64,000 bases of DNA from Branchiostoma belcheri (lineage: Eukaryota > Chordata > Leptocardii > Amphioxiformes > Branchiostomatidae), in contig NW_017802503.1 in assembly GCF_001625305.1 (NCBI RefSeq), positions 253,099 to 317,098 on the forward strand. The letters are read 5' to 3'. The position numbers and the translations under genes were made by a program. The notes under the pieces were generated by a model. It saw only the letters and a program-made list of their open reading frames with translations, ran no database searches and was not told the origin of the DNA. The number at the start of each line of letters is the position of its first letter. Within the stretch, counting starts at the first letter, position 1. Positions 24,255 to 35,385 of this stretch are shown piece after piece.

Positions 24255-24456
24255 CGTCTACCAGATACCTTTGACCCAGTGTTGACGTCACACTTCAAAG
24301 AAGCCACGTGACAAGCCTCACTAGGTCAGTCTGTACTGAGGAAGACCAGAGTGATTGGTCAAAAGCTCTAGGTGAGAGATCTTTATTGTGTTGGATCAAA
24401 AGTTTTAACTTTAAATATGTAACTACAAACACAGATGAACTTTCATGATAATATTG
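24255..24456 (+). repeat. Dispersed 200-bp repeat (family R-C) with hammerhead-like core, copy 1
   Basis: It begins ATCGTCTACCAGATACCTTT and ends CAGATGAACTTTCATGATAA. A second copy in the same orientation lies at about 38310-38515. The centre carries a hammerhead-like motif (24336-24368). The repeat stops about 20 bases short of the EGF exon at 24473. Confidence 0.75.
24336..24368 (+). ncRNA. Hammerhead-ribozyme-like motif (decayed), family R-C
   Basis: CTGAGGA box, then A, then GACCA paired with TGGTC across a 7-base loop, then AAAAGCTC where GAAA is expected. The catalytic G12-equivalent is A, so activity is unlikely. Stem III would be the palindrome AGCT. Confidence 0.45.
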
Positions 24457-24472
24457 CATCAGGTTTGCTGAC

Positions 24473-26680
24473 CTTGCACTTCGCAGCAGGTCCCATCATG
24501 GTACGGCGGACAGAGACACTTGTACCCGGCATGCACTTGGCTGTAGTACCGGGTTCCGCCGTGGAAACACTCCGCACAGATCGGCACCTTGGCTTGGACA
24601 TGGGGAGGGCAAGACAAATAGAGATATAGTTGGTCCATGCTAAGTATTGAGGTATTCAAAAATTCATTCTTTTTTAGAACTATCGCAGAGTGGAACTCAC
24701 TGTCACCAAGTACAGCAGGGGCATCATCATTAAATAGCTTTACACAATGTTTTACACAACGTTAGGTGTAACAAGTCGGTGTAATATAGCTAGCTGCCGC
24801 CGCGCCGCGTGCCTGCGAAGCTGGTGTGTTACGCCGAAGGGCAGTTATACCGGCTAAGTATACAGATATGGATACAGATTGCTGTTGTAATTGCAGTTGC
24901 TTTCTGACTTCATTGACTGTCGTAAATTTGGAAACATTCTTGTAAACAGAACAGCAAATCGACATGCAGGCAATTGAATTTACTTCAATCAGCCATTTCA
25001 TGTCTTACCATTAGGGTCAATTTTTGGGCACTGTCATGGCTCAGCAGTGGAAATTATAGGAACTCTAACTTAAACGGTGACCCAAAACTGTCAAATATGG
25101 TGCAGAAGACAAGTGTTTTCATGTCGTCAGTTATTCCTTTGCTCCTGTTGTAGGACCCGCCAACATCGATATTGCTTATCCAGTAATTCTTATAAATTCC
25201 TTCGCCTGTTACAGTTATCCCTAGAGCGCAGTTCTCATTGATTCTGAGACAGCCAACTTGATTTCTGCCATTTTCCTTCCCCGCAAATGAGTAAACAAAA
25301 GAATAAGTACGTTGATGAAGGTTAGACATCCAGGTAATAAGATACGACAAAAAGCAGTTACTCAAGCAACTGGATATGATGTTTTTAAGAGACTGCATAT
25401 GATTTTGGAAACGGTAAATGGTAAAACGGAAAATGCTTACAAACCTGCATTTCTCCTCTGGTCTATCAGTCACTGACGAAAGCTAGTGGATACTAGCTGA
25501 AACGTCTGACCGTTTCCAAAATCATATCCAGTTGCTTGAGTAACTGCTTTAGTTTCAAACGAACGAACACGATGTTGTGTTTTGTAAAGTTTGCAAGGTT
25601 TGATTGATACCTTTATATACTAGCTAATAACAAGATGTTTACATGACAAACGTTCCCTAGCTGATAATCAATAGATTTGAAGATGAACATGCATATAATA
25701 GTGAATACACAGAAATTTGAGTAATGAGACGTTGTGATGTCAGATAACAGGATTCGGCATGTGGCTTATATATAGATATAGAAATACATGTACAACATAA
25801 TTGTATTGTGCATACAAACAAGTAACTTTACTTAATGAGACTGCATTGCCCTTGAGATATCTAAAATGTATCCACAAATTAGTCAATGGATCTACAAAAG
25901 ACATGACTGATAATGCAGTTATCCGCTGTTTTGCGGTATGAATACCGTACAGAGTGAAATGAGGTCAGGTAGGGTAATGAACCCTTGCGCGCAGTAGAAT
26001 GTCCTTTTAAAATGTGTTTTGGTGTTGATAAGAAACCTCTGCGCTACGTTTTGGCAGTGAAACAGATAAGATAGATGTTCGTGTGATGTTTATCGAGTAA
26101 AATTCATAATGAGGGAAGACTGAGAGCAGTCCTGAATTCATTCATGCTATCTTCAGTAACACATAACGGTCGGTATAATAGCTAAGATTTTAATTAAGAA
26201 ACTACCACATTATGCACCTTACTCCTTACCGGTAGCCCCTCCCTCCCATACTCCCATACTAATTGCCGCATTTTTGATACTGCAGTCAATTTCATTTCTC
26301 AGTCTGGAGGATTTAATTTATCACAAAAAAACATCCATCTTACGTCTATTGGTGCACCAGCTACTTTCATTTCATGTTGAACTTCATTATTCATTTTTTA
26401 TTTGTTACTTAAACCTACATTTTTTTCTGTTCTTGAGCAAAGGATCTTATAAGCTCGTACGTGCTTGCCATCCAATGTCCATAAATCCATGTAAATAAAC
26501 TAAACTCACCTACACTCTTCCTAGACAAGAGTGGAACGGATGACAGCTTGTTGCCAGTTTCACAACACGTGCCCCTGAAGTGTTCGTTACACACACACGT
26601 CCCGTCTGCCCGGGGTATACCTCCGTTAAGGCACGTTCCAGCTATACACATCTCCATGCTACTGGTACTCTTCAATGCAT
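24473..26680 (-). CDS. EGF-like domain gene, two exons recognised (partial)
   Basis: Exon 26510-26680 (acceptor CTACAG, donor GTGAGT) encodes CIAGTCLNGGIPRADGTCVC followed by a GTCCE ending. Exon 24473-24592 (acceptor CCAAG, donor GTCAGC) encodes CAECFHGGTRY then KCLCPPYHDGTCCE. Both show the Cys spacing of EGF-like modules (C...C..GG......C.C...G.CC). Both are phase 1-1 exons, the usual mode for shuffled extracellular modules, so they splice together in frame. The double Cys at the module end is unusual. I cannot see the start, stop or other domains, so the protein is unidentified. It is presumably secreted or membrane-bound. Confidence 0.5.
24640..24880 (+). mobile_element. LINE 3' end with 50-bp-unit tail (copy)
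   Basis: The end of the coding region reads RRVELTVTKYSRG, then a stop, then the 3' UTR and the tail CTGCCGCCGCGCCGCGTGCC...GCTGGTGTGTTACGCCGAAG. It is homologous to 50639-51036 but more diverged. Confidence 0.6.
25054..25290 (-). other. Open reading segment of unknown nature
   Basis: The minus frame contains GCLRINENCALGITVTGEGI and continues through a Gly/Ser/Asn-rich stretch to a stop at 25054. A possible acceptor (AATGGCAG) lies near 25272. The upstream part of the frame is repeat-derived. It could be a terminal exon of the EGF-like gene or chance. I do not recognise it. Confidence 0.2.
25473..25506 (+). ncRNA. Hammerhead-ribozyme-like motif, Penelope-type (complete core)
   Basis: CTGACGA box, one extra A, stem II AGCTAGT paired perfectly with ACTAGCT across a GGAT loop, then GAAACGTC. 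All boxes of a minimal hammerhead (CUGANGA, GAAA, GUC cleavage triplet) are present. Stem III would be the palindrome ACGT. The flanking repeat (TTAGACATCCAGGTAATAAG and AACTGGATATGATTTTGGAA, about 25320-25410) also surrounds the motif at 35806-35839. Confidence 0.65.
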
Positions 26681-26689
26681 CTGTAGAAA

Positions 26690-28960
26690 ATGAACAAATG
26701 AAGACATTTTTTATCATAAGATTGACCACACTTGTGGAAGGATTGACATAACAGGTGATTATCACCTCTTCAAGATGTCAACCCCGAGACCAGACTGTAA
26801 GGTTTGAACCACTCACACTGGGAAGACCTGATCTTTTCGAGTTGTAATAGCTCTCACTTTCTTATTTGGGTCCTTGTCTGAGACACAGAGTGGTCTTCCA
26901 ACGCTTTTGGTTTTCATTCTCTTGATCTTTTACTCAGATGTACATTTCTTTAGCAAAGTCTTTTTTTATTCTGTTTTCTTTAGCCTGGGTGGCCCTCTCA
27001 GTGGCTAAGCACTGCTTTGCAGTGGAGCTCTGGACAAGTCGTAAGATATATGCTATTTCATGCCTGCAGCCCTTTGCCTCTGTATCAACACCGTAGAGGT
27101 TTCAGCACCAAGGATAGCACCAAAGGTTTTTCCGCACCATTTGTTTCCTTTACATAGCCTCCATCCTGGCTTGCTGCTGTGATATAAATCTGTACATTTT
27201 TCTTACTTCGTAGATAAAGTCAAAATCTGCACACCATCAGAATTCATAACTGGAAAGGTAACATTTGCAAAGCAAATTCACAATGTTTACCTTCACATAT
27301 GGTCTGCTCTGTTAATTCTTACTCAAACACATTTATATACAAAATGTATATGGTGACAGGAGTCTAAATCCCTCCTGCTATAAAATTGCGACATGATGTA
27401 ACCCAACACTAGTTACCATGGTGACAGACGTCTGGTTCTGGTCATTGACCTTTTTATGTCGGGAACGGAAGAATAAACAGAGAGCAAAAACAACATGTCT
27501 TCCTTCGGTAAACATAAAAACAGGCACACTTGTTCAAACCAATAAAATCAGCAATTATAAATGAGCATGTTTTGCAGCAAAACTAAGGAACATCTGTATA
27601 TGCTGCTGATTTGTGTCAAAATGATGCATCACCATGTACGAGGCTTGCAATTAATGGTTATAAAATGTACACTGCATCTTATTCACTCCTACACCAATTA
27701 ACCCAGTCAGAGATATATATGCTCTTGTGTCCTACGCAATAGCTCTAGAACGACGTGTAAACAGATGTCCCAACCAAGGTTAACTAAGGACAAAAATCCC
27801 CGTGGACATGTGGAAGGAACGTAAATGTCAATTGCCTGTGTCTGTCCTTGGTGCTGAATCCTCTGTCGTATTAATCTAAAGGTAATGGGTCGCCGGCCTT
27901 AACTCACATCTGTCTAACGGCCTTGCTTATATAACCGCACATCCATCACGAAACACATTTGTCTCTGGGATCTAAAAAAACACTTTAGGGGAATGGAAAA
28001 ATAATCTGTATTTACAACGAAAGACCATTTTGAACTAGAAAGGTAACATTTGCAAAGCAAATGCATAATGTTTACCTTTGCATATGGTCTGCTCTGTTAA
28101 TTCGTACACAAACACATTCATATATATGGTCAGACAGGAGTTTAAATCCCTCCTACTATTAAATTGCAACATGATGTAACCCAAAATCAGCTACCATGGT
28201 GATAGACTGTCTGGCCCAGTTCATTGACCTTATGTGTGTGGAGAAGAGGAAACAGAGCAAAAACAATACGTACGATGATGGGTTGGCATATAAGAAAAAC
28301 TGCCCAAACTATTCATTTATTTATTCATTCGGATGTAAAAAAGACAAATTGTACAGCCAGGGCAGCCCAACTAGCCAGGCGGACATTATTAAGGGCTTGC
28401 CATGCTGACGAGACAAACATTTACACATACATTTACAACAATACAATACATCAACGTGGAGAGGTCAGGTCACACACCCAAGGCTTATAAGGGTCTCCTA
28501 GAGAGTCCCATAGCTTCCTTTTTAAGGAGGCAATAGTGACAATCGGGCATCTTCATGCCCAAACTAACCTGTCAGTGTCAGCAGACCGGCGAGCATCACA
28601 ACCAAAACAGCTGCCACCGACCGTCGACTTGGTCTCCTCTGACACACGAGGCAGTTTCCCGTTGATGAGACCCAGTACTGTGGTCCGCAGTCCGGCATCT
28701 TACCTGTCTGGTGCCGTCATCACAGCTCCGCGGCGTGATGGACGCTTAACTAATCTCCAAGCAGATCCCTTTCGGTGGCAAAAAGACAGTATCAAATTGG
28801 CCAGGCAGTATCCATTAGCCAGAGAAGGTCGCCGGCCACCGACGGGTGGTGGGGGTTGTTGATGGGGGTCAGGACAAAAAAAAAACGGCCATATATAAAA
28901 AGCTAACGATCATTCCCCAACAGCCTCTGCTTGGGGAGTACGCTTAAACACTGTAAACTG
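26690..28960. other. Intergenic repeat-rich DNA without gene
   Basis: Two inverted copies of repeat R-A (about 27250-27455 and 28035-28228) are the only structures resolved. Other frames here lack homology and splice support. Confidence 0.45.
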
Positions 28961-29134
28961 TCCGTCCTCATTGTGTCACCGCGGTACTGTTGCAGACAGA
29001 GATAGGAGCTCTCCGGAGCTGCGCCGGGCGTACATAACAGATGAGGTCCGCTTAATTTGATCCCATGACGGAGATATGCTCCGGTGATGAAGATGCCAAA
29101 CCGTCGGTCGAAGGTCTTCGGAACCAGGTTGACG

Positions 29135-29345
29135 AACCTCTAGCCTGGTAACCAGACCCCCGTATCTGTATCTGTATAGCCGGTATAACAGCCCTTCGGC
29201 GTAACACACCAGCTTCTGTATCTGTATAGCCGGTATAACAGCCCTTCGGCGTAACACACCAGCTTCTGTATCTGTATAGCCGGTATAACAGCCCTCTGGC
29301 GTAACACACCAGCTTCGCAGGCACGCGGCGCGGCGGCAGCTGGCT
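29135..29345 (-). mobile_element. LINE 3' tail array: tandem 50-bp units, minus strand
   Basis: About three direct copies of a unit containing CTTCTGTATCTGTATAGCC and GGTATAACAGCCCTTCGGCG end in GCGCGGCGGCAGCTGGCTAC. It is the inverted form of the tail at 50880-51036. A second short copy lies at 29595-29680. Confidence 0.75.
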
Positions 29346-29599
29346 ACACTACATCGATCGACCGTGAGCTCAGCGCTATCTCTTCGGTGCTGGTAGAGTT
29401 TCGGGCCACCAAACCAGGCCACAATTACCGCGCGCCGGGGGTAGCTTTATGCAGACGGTTTTCTTCGCTCACAAGGGTCGGCGGAATAGAAGACTCGGCA
29501 TATTACAGGAAGCCAGCAGATAAAGAGAAACCAGCTGGAGATAGGCCCGTGGGTACAGATCGACTGTGCTTAGTAAAGATCGGGGTAGGAAAAGTATCA

Positions 29600-29682
29600 G
29601 TATCAGTATAGCCGGTATAACCGCCCTTCGGCGTAACACACCAGCTTCGCAGGCACGCGGCGCGGCGGCAGCTAGCTAAATC
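29600..29682 (-). mobile_element. LINE 3' tail, single-unit copy
   Basis: It contains GGTATAACCGCCCTTCGGCG and the GCGCGGCGGCAGCTAGC terminus as in the neighbouring array, with one 50-bp unit only. Confidence 0.65.
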
Positions 29683-30489
29683 ACCACCAAGCCGACCCTT
29701 GAGGTTTGGTACCCAGGCTAACGAGCCTCCACCGCGCGAGGCAATGGTATTTTCCACAGTCACGTCTTCTGTAAAAGTGACACACACGGCAGAACATCCA
29801 CGTGAGAAAGCGGATGTGAAAGATCCATTAAACCACATTATCCACACAACGTCATGCGTTTGGTCGATTTCTGCAAATCCTGTTTCTACGTTACGACCGC
29901 GTCCCTACCTATCACCGTTTCCCTAGTCAAGCCTCGATGTAAATGTGTATGAATGAGAAAAATAAACGCGTCGGACAGTTTCTGATAGCTGCATAGTCAG
30001 TGGATCCCAAAGTCAATGTCACCCCGGAAAAGCAGAGTAGACGTTCAATATTATTCCAACTTATAATATTTCCTCTTCGACGCCCGAAAGTCTCTTCTTT
30101 TCATAGCAACTTATATCAATAATGACGCCTTCGCTTCCTGTCTCATGACGTCGCAAGCAACGGAAATCTATCTCTCGTGACGTACAGACGTTTTTATTCC
30201 TGTTCCTATCTTATTACATGTCAGTGGGGTTTCGGGACATGACCGAAAAATGCAGCCAAATGACTGACCTGTATCTACCAAAAGGAATAGAAGAAGAGCA
30301 AATCTGTTAACACCACAGATAGATCGGTATTTCAAGATACTAATGCCCAAGTTTCATTCTAGAATATCACTTCCTTCTTGATCTAAAAGTACTTTGTATG
30401 TAGAACGTTTTCATATGTCATAGAGGCTTTCTAGACGCTACGATGTGTGGGCATCTGTAGGGGTCCTCCCTGTGATATCACCATGTCTG

Positions 30490-31003
30490 GATATTGTATA
30501 TAGTAGAGGGGATTCATTCGTCAAGCTAACCGACATCTTGCACACGCAGTCGTCCCTCAGTATATATTAAAGACACCTGGAGCCGAATAGTTCCCGTTTA
30601 GAACTTTTATTAACCTGTCAGGTCTGGATATTGTGATATATGACATGTTCTTAACACTGCCCTCTACGTACCGGGAAGCTCTTTTCCGCTGTCAGCTGAA
30701 CTCAGTGATAACAGTGCTGCAGCCACGTAGGCCACAGTTGTAGGTGATTTGGTTAAACGTTTTGGTAGATCCCGCCATTCAACGTACATTACGATGACTC
30801 CGAAACATGCAGGAAACATGAAGAAAGATTAAATGACCACTGAAAGACGTCCCATTTTTGAAAGACAAGGTTTCCTTATAGTATACAGTAGAGTGGATTC
30901 ATTCCATAAGCTACCGACATCTTGCACACGCAGTCGTCAATCGGTAAGACATATGGAGCTACATAGTTCCCGTTTAGAACTTTTATTCAGCCTGTCACAC
31001 TTA
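30490..31003 (+). repeat. Two copies of dispersed repeat R-B
   Basis: Copies at about 30490-30616 and 30873-31003 both contain CACACGCAGTCGTC and CCCGTTTAGAACTTTTATT. A third neighbour copy is at 33326-33443. Confidence 0.7.
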
Positions 31004-31200
31004 AGGTTTCCTAATATTCACGTAGGTGCTAGTTGAATGGGGAGGATTTGGTAAAGCGTTCTGTTAATCTATCTCTTGTTTTCGTGAGGCCTCTGTCCGT
31101 AAAGATAAGGCACCCGGTTTCGGACAGGCAACAGATAAATAGTCAATTTAGACCAACCCTAAAGTGGGACCCCGCCAGGACAGATAAGCGGGAGGCAAGG

Positions 31201-31537
31201 CAGGGCTCGAAATTCATATTTGGGAATAGGTGCACTGGTGCATCCACCTAAGACAATTATGTGCACAAAAAAGTTTTGGGTGCACCATATAAGATAAAAT
31301 AAGTAGAATGCCAGCAAAAATTAATCATGTTTCATTCCTAAAGAAAAGTACTACAACAATGACTTTATAATTTATATGCTAAGAATATGCTGTATACTAC
31401 CATACACTTAACATCTTTACATACATAAACCTACGAAAATATTTGGGTGCACTGGTGCACCAACAGAAAAATGTTGGGTGCACAGCTCCAAATTTGGGTG
31501 CACTAAGGTGCACACGCACCCAGTATTTCCAGCCCTG
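31201..31537. mobile_element. hAT-like MITE, 337 bp
   Basis: It starts CAGGGCTCGAAATTC and ends in the inverted form (TATTTCCAGCCCTG). The interior is rich in GGTGCACC-type palindromic motifs. I could not see a clear 8-bp target duplication. Homologous to 6263-6600. Confidence 0.6.
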
Positions 31538-32049
31538 CAATAAGAAGTACGTTTCCGTCTCTGACGGGGATTGAATCATGCATGAGAGGAAAAGGTTGAA
31601 ATAAACGCCGGGGAGAAACGAAGTAACAGAACCAGACGTCATAAACATCGCGAGTACTCTTAAGAGAGTTGTCAAACGAATTCAGATCCTTCCCTTACGG
31701 CACATCACGAGGCTGAAACCGCAGTGCCTGACTGGTTTTATTGCTGCGTGATGAAGAGGGATGTGGACGCTAGTTTTATTACAGTCTGCGGGCAGCTGAT
31801 TTAGGGCTTGCGTCAAAGTCCCGCCAGCCTGGTTGAACACAGTAAGTCTATGGAGCTGCATTTCGTCGTTTTAATAATGTGAACATTGAATGTGAGATCT
31901 TCTTTGTGTGTTTTTTTTCATCATTAAAATGAACTACGTATGAATTCTTCAGACGTCCCACTGAGTTTGTACGTGTCTGCAGCTGTCTGGAGATTTTATA
32001 CGTAGGCCTGGGTGGCATATATTGATTGGACGCAAATTTTAATTGGAAA

Positions 32050-32275
32050 CGGAAAAATTCCACACGGCACGACTCGAAAGCAAGACACAGCACGGCACGC
32101 CAAAAAGCAGTTACTCAAGCAACTGGATATGATTTTGGAAATCGTATTACCAGGGTGTCTAACCTTCACCGACGTACAGCACGGCACGATTCGACAGGAT
32201 ACGCCACGACACGCCACAACACCGGTACCACACGATCATGTGCACGACACAAGTACGACGCAATACAACACGACA
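32050..32275. repeat. CACGACACGGCACG low-complexity tract with embedded repeat fragment
   Basis: Runs of CACGGCACG/CACGACACG surround a fragment (AAAAAGCAGTTACTCAAGCA, then CTGGATATGATTTTGGAAAT) of the repeat that carries the 25473 and 35806 hammerhead-like motifs. The ribozyme core itself is absent from this fragment. Confidence 0.6.
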
Positions 32276-33325
32276 ATTTAATTGCACAAGACACCCTCAA
32301 AACTCCGACACCCTATAGATTTGAAGTAGAGCCACAGACATTCAACAAAACGTTCCCCTTGGTCTTCCATCATTGATAGAATACCGCATTGCAGAATGTC
32401 ACATGTATTATAGACAGACTCGTAGTAGAGAAAAATGACTTTCTAAAATATGACGTGCAATGCAAACTGTCCGTAAGGCATTCAACCATAGAAAAATAAG
32501 TCATTTGGTGGCATTATGGCCATTATACAGCAAAAGAAACCGTACCGTGCATACCCATTGTGTTGCAATAAATGGGACCTTCGGAAAGTGTAGAGTGAGC
32601 GCGAACGGCAAATTCACCATTAGTGGAAGTCATTATTTGAGGGACACAATTTCAGCATGCTATTGGGCCTGTTAGCTTTGCAGATATAAACGGCCGTGCC
32701 TACGCACTTATCGGTCATCGGATAGCCGTGTAGGACTTCCTGTTCAATCTGGTAACTATTGCTTGTACCATTGTATTTATAACTCTAGACAGCCTTCGGT
32801 TAAAGTTACCTTACTAAGTTCACAGGTAGAACATATAGATATAGACGAGAGTAGCTAGCTCTGTGGGCACTTGGTAAAAGCTAGGCTTTAAATCGTATGG
32901 TACAAGCTTAAGTCTAGAATAGTGTGCCGATGACTGGACTGACTGGAAACGTCAGCAAGGTAAACTATCTTGGTTGTGTAAAAGAAAACTTCTGTATTCT
33001 ATACTTTACCAACCTGGTGAAACTATTTTCGGGAGAAATTTATTTTCCTATGACCTATCCACCCGATGAAGCCTGCCCTTATACTGATAGCACGATGGGA
33101 TACGAGTACTGAGGGGATCTGTTTTTGGCAAGAAAGCAATCGAATGCCCATCTATATATATAGCTATGCCGCACGTATCATAAATGATCTATGAAGGGGC
33201 AAGAAAGTTTACATGACCGATGGCACACTGAAAATAGGCATTAGATCACCGGTAATGTTTCATGTTACAGTAGGTCATTTGCTATATATAGGTCCAAGCG
33301 GGAAATGATCGTTGTCGCAGCTATA

Positions 33326-33443
33326 TATATAGTAGAGTGGATTCATTTATCAGGCTAACCGACATCTCAAACACGCAGTCGTCCCTCAGTAAGACATCTG
33401 GAGCCGCATAGTTCCCGTTTAGAAACTTTTATTCAGCCTGTCA
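33326..33443 (+). repeat. Dispersed repeat R-B copy
   Basis: It contains TAGTAGAGTGGATTCATTTA and the shared GTCCCTCAGTAAGACATCTG core. Confidence 0.7.
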
Positions 33444-33449
33444 CACGAC

Positions 33450-35255
33450 CTGTGTGGCTTCTTCAAGTGTACAGTGTGCTAAATGACATAAGTACATGAA
33501 GTTTTCACTCTTATATACCTTTCCGGTGCATATTGCCCTCAGGTCAGTAACTGGGCGTTCGGATCGCAGTACTGGCCTTTTGGCTATATATAGGTCCTGG
33601 CGGAAAATGATCGTTGTCGCGGCTAAGTGTTACCGAATACGCACCATTGCTTGCTTAATGTGGCATGGACAGTCCACCTACCTCACAGGCTAAAGTCATT
33701 AGAACACACTAAAGACAGATGTACGCGTCAACCGACACATTTAGCAGTACGGACTCACATCCATCTAACGTCTAGCTGTAGATGAATAATCGGCCACATT
33801 GTATTTCTGAACGAGTACGGCAAGTCCGGGGACTGATAGTCGTGGCAGTGAGCAGAAAATACTGCTGGAGTTCGAACTACGAACTACCATAATAACTGAA
33901 TGATAATGTTCTACTTCGGTGATTTCCCCGATCATCTTGCCAATGTATGTTAAACTATTAATATCTTAAATTGCTGTATCCAAAGGCCCTTATATTCGTT
34001 ACTGCTACTTAAGTAATACTATGATCCTCACCATTAACAATTAGGTAGAAAGAATTGACAGAAAAATGTATAGAAGTCTCATTTTATTTAAATCATTTTC
34101 TAATCATCTGCACTAAAATTATTGCAATTTCTATAGTAAGCCCTGTATTCCTAAGACAGAGAGATAAAAATCAGTGATAATACAAAACTACAGATTATCT
34201 ACAATTTAGCTCTCTCTTTAACAAGAGTAAAAAGTTACATAGACATTTTTCAGGCATTTCATTGAAAATAATCAAATTGGAAATCTTTTTGCCTGATTTG
34301 CACAGACACTATTGAAGGAAATATCCTCAAGGCTATTAAACATGACTACAATATTTTATAAGCCAGTTGCACATGTCTAGGGCTATAATTGCACATAAAC
34401 AAGCTTGAGCTGCACATCATTTGCTGGTAGAAATATTTACAACATTTCAAGTAATTTCTGCAAAAAAAGTTCAATATTCACAATGTTCTCTCTTTCACAA
34501 AAGCTGCCACCTTACAATTTAATCAAAACAGCGAGCAACAGCCATTATCATCTAAAGTGACAATTTTTTTCAAAGCTCTGATATCTAAATACAATCAATC
34601 TTTATTGCGCAACAATTGCAATAGATACAATGTATGGCAAGTGTTTAAATCAAAAGATAACAACAATACTAAAATCTACATTCTACTCTAAATTTGATAG
34701 CCAGGCTCTTCTAAAATACAACTCAATCTTCTACAATGACACCTATAGCTAGATGAACCCAGCTCCCTTTGCACAGTTTGCTGTAAAAGTTATTATCAAA
34801 TGTACTACTTGTAACAAGATCTTGAATTTACAATGCATCTGATCATACATAACTTTTACATTGTTGTGCAAGCACTGCTTGTAGTAAAACATTAGGAATT
34901 TGTACCTATAGGCATTATACATTCCCTGATTCAGACATATTTCTTATATTATGTATCATGTACATGTACATGTACATGTACATGTACGAGTACATGCATA
35001 TACAATCTCAATGTTGCTTAAATAACAAGAAATCACAAAATTCCCACAGGAAATATTGCACAATATATAATCTTAGGCTCTCAGGTATCAAAATACTTGT
35101 TCTTATATACAAAGTTGTTCTTATATACAAAGTCTTTACTGTGAGTTGTGATGCTTCTACAGTCTGATTCGTGTAATTAACCTGTAGGCTTGGAATGGCC
35201 TTCGGGTCACACCTTTAACTGGCCAATGATAAAAAACAACTATTGTATGAAATCC
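33450..35255. other. Intergenic AT-rich DNA downstream of the NWD1-like gene
   Basis: No gene was recognised. A short (TACATG)n microsatellite lies at about 34958-34996. Confidence 0.5.
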
Positions 35256-35260
35256 AAATC

Positions 35261-35357
35261 CTACAGAATCTGACAGAAGTTAGATTTCTTCATCATGCGG
35301 CTTCTGACTTTGATAACAGGCTGATCAGCTTCCTCTGCATTCCCGTTGACAGACTGT
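35261..35357 (-). CDS. Duplicated, possibly alternative terminal coding segment of the NWD1-like gene
   Basis: It is a copy of the last 100 coding bases of the gene (35386-35483). It keeps the frame to VRSRMMKKSNFCQIL and a stop at 35261-35263 (TAG here, TAA in the main copy). Differences from the main copy are almost all synonymous or conservative (D to E, L to I). An acceptor AG lies just before 35357. A cryptic donor (GTCTGT at 35479) inside the main terminal exon would join it in phase, replacing GR-SVNG by GR-QSVNG. Confidence 0.5.
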
Positions 35358-35385
35358 CTGACTTAATTAGGGAGAAGAGATGCTA

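Noticed and set aside
29135-29345. Regularly spaced 50-bp repeats considered as a CRISPR array
   Set aside because: The units are contiguous without variable spacers, in an animal genome, and match a LINE tail found elsewhere in the window.
34958-34998. MYMYMYMY-type peptide start
   Set aside because: Translation of a TACATG microsatellite.
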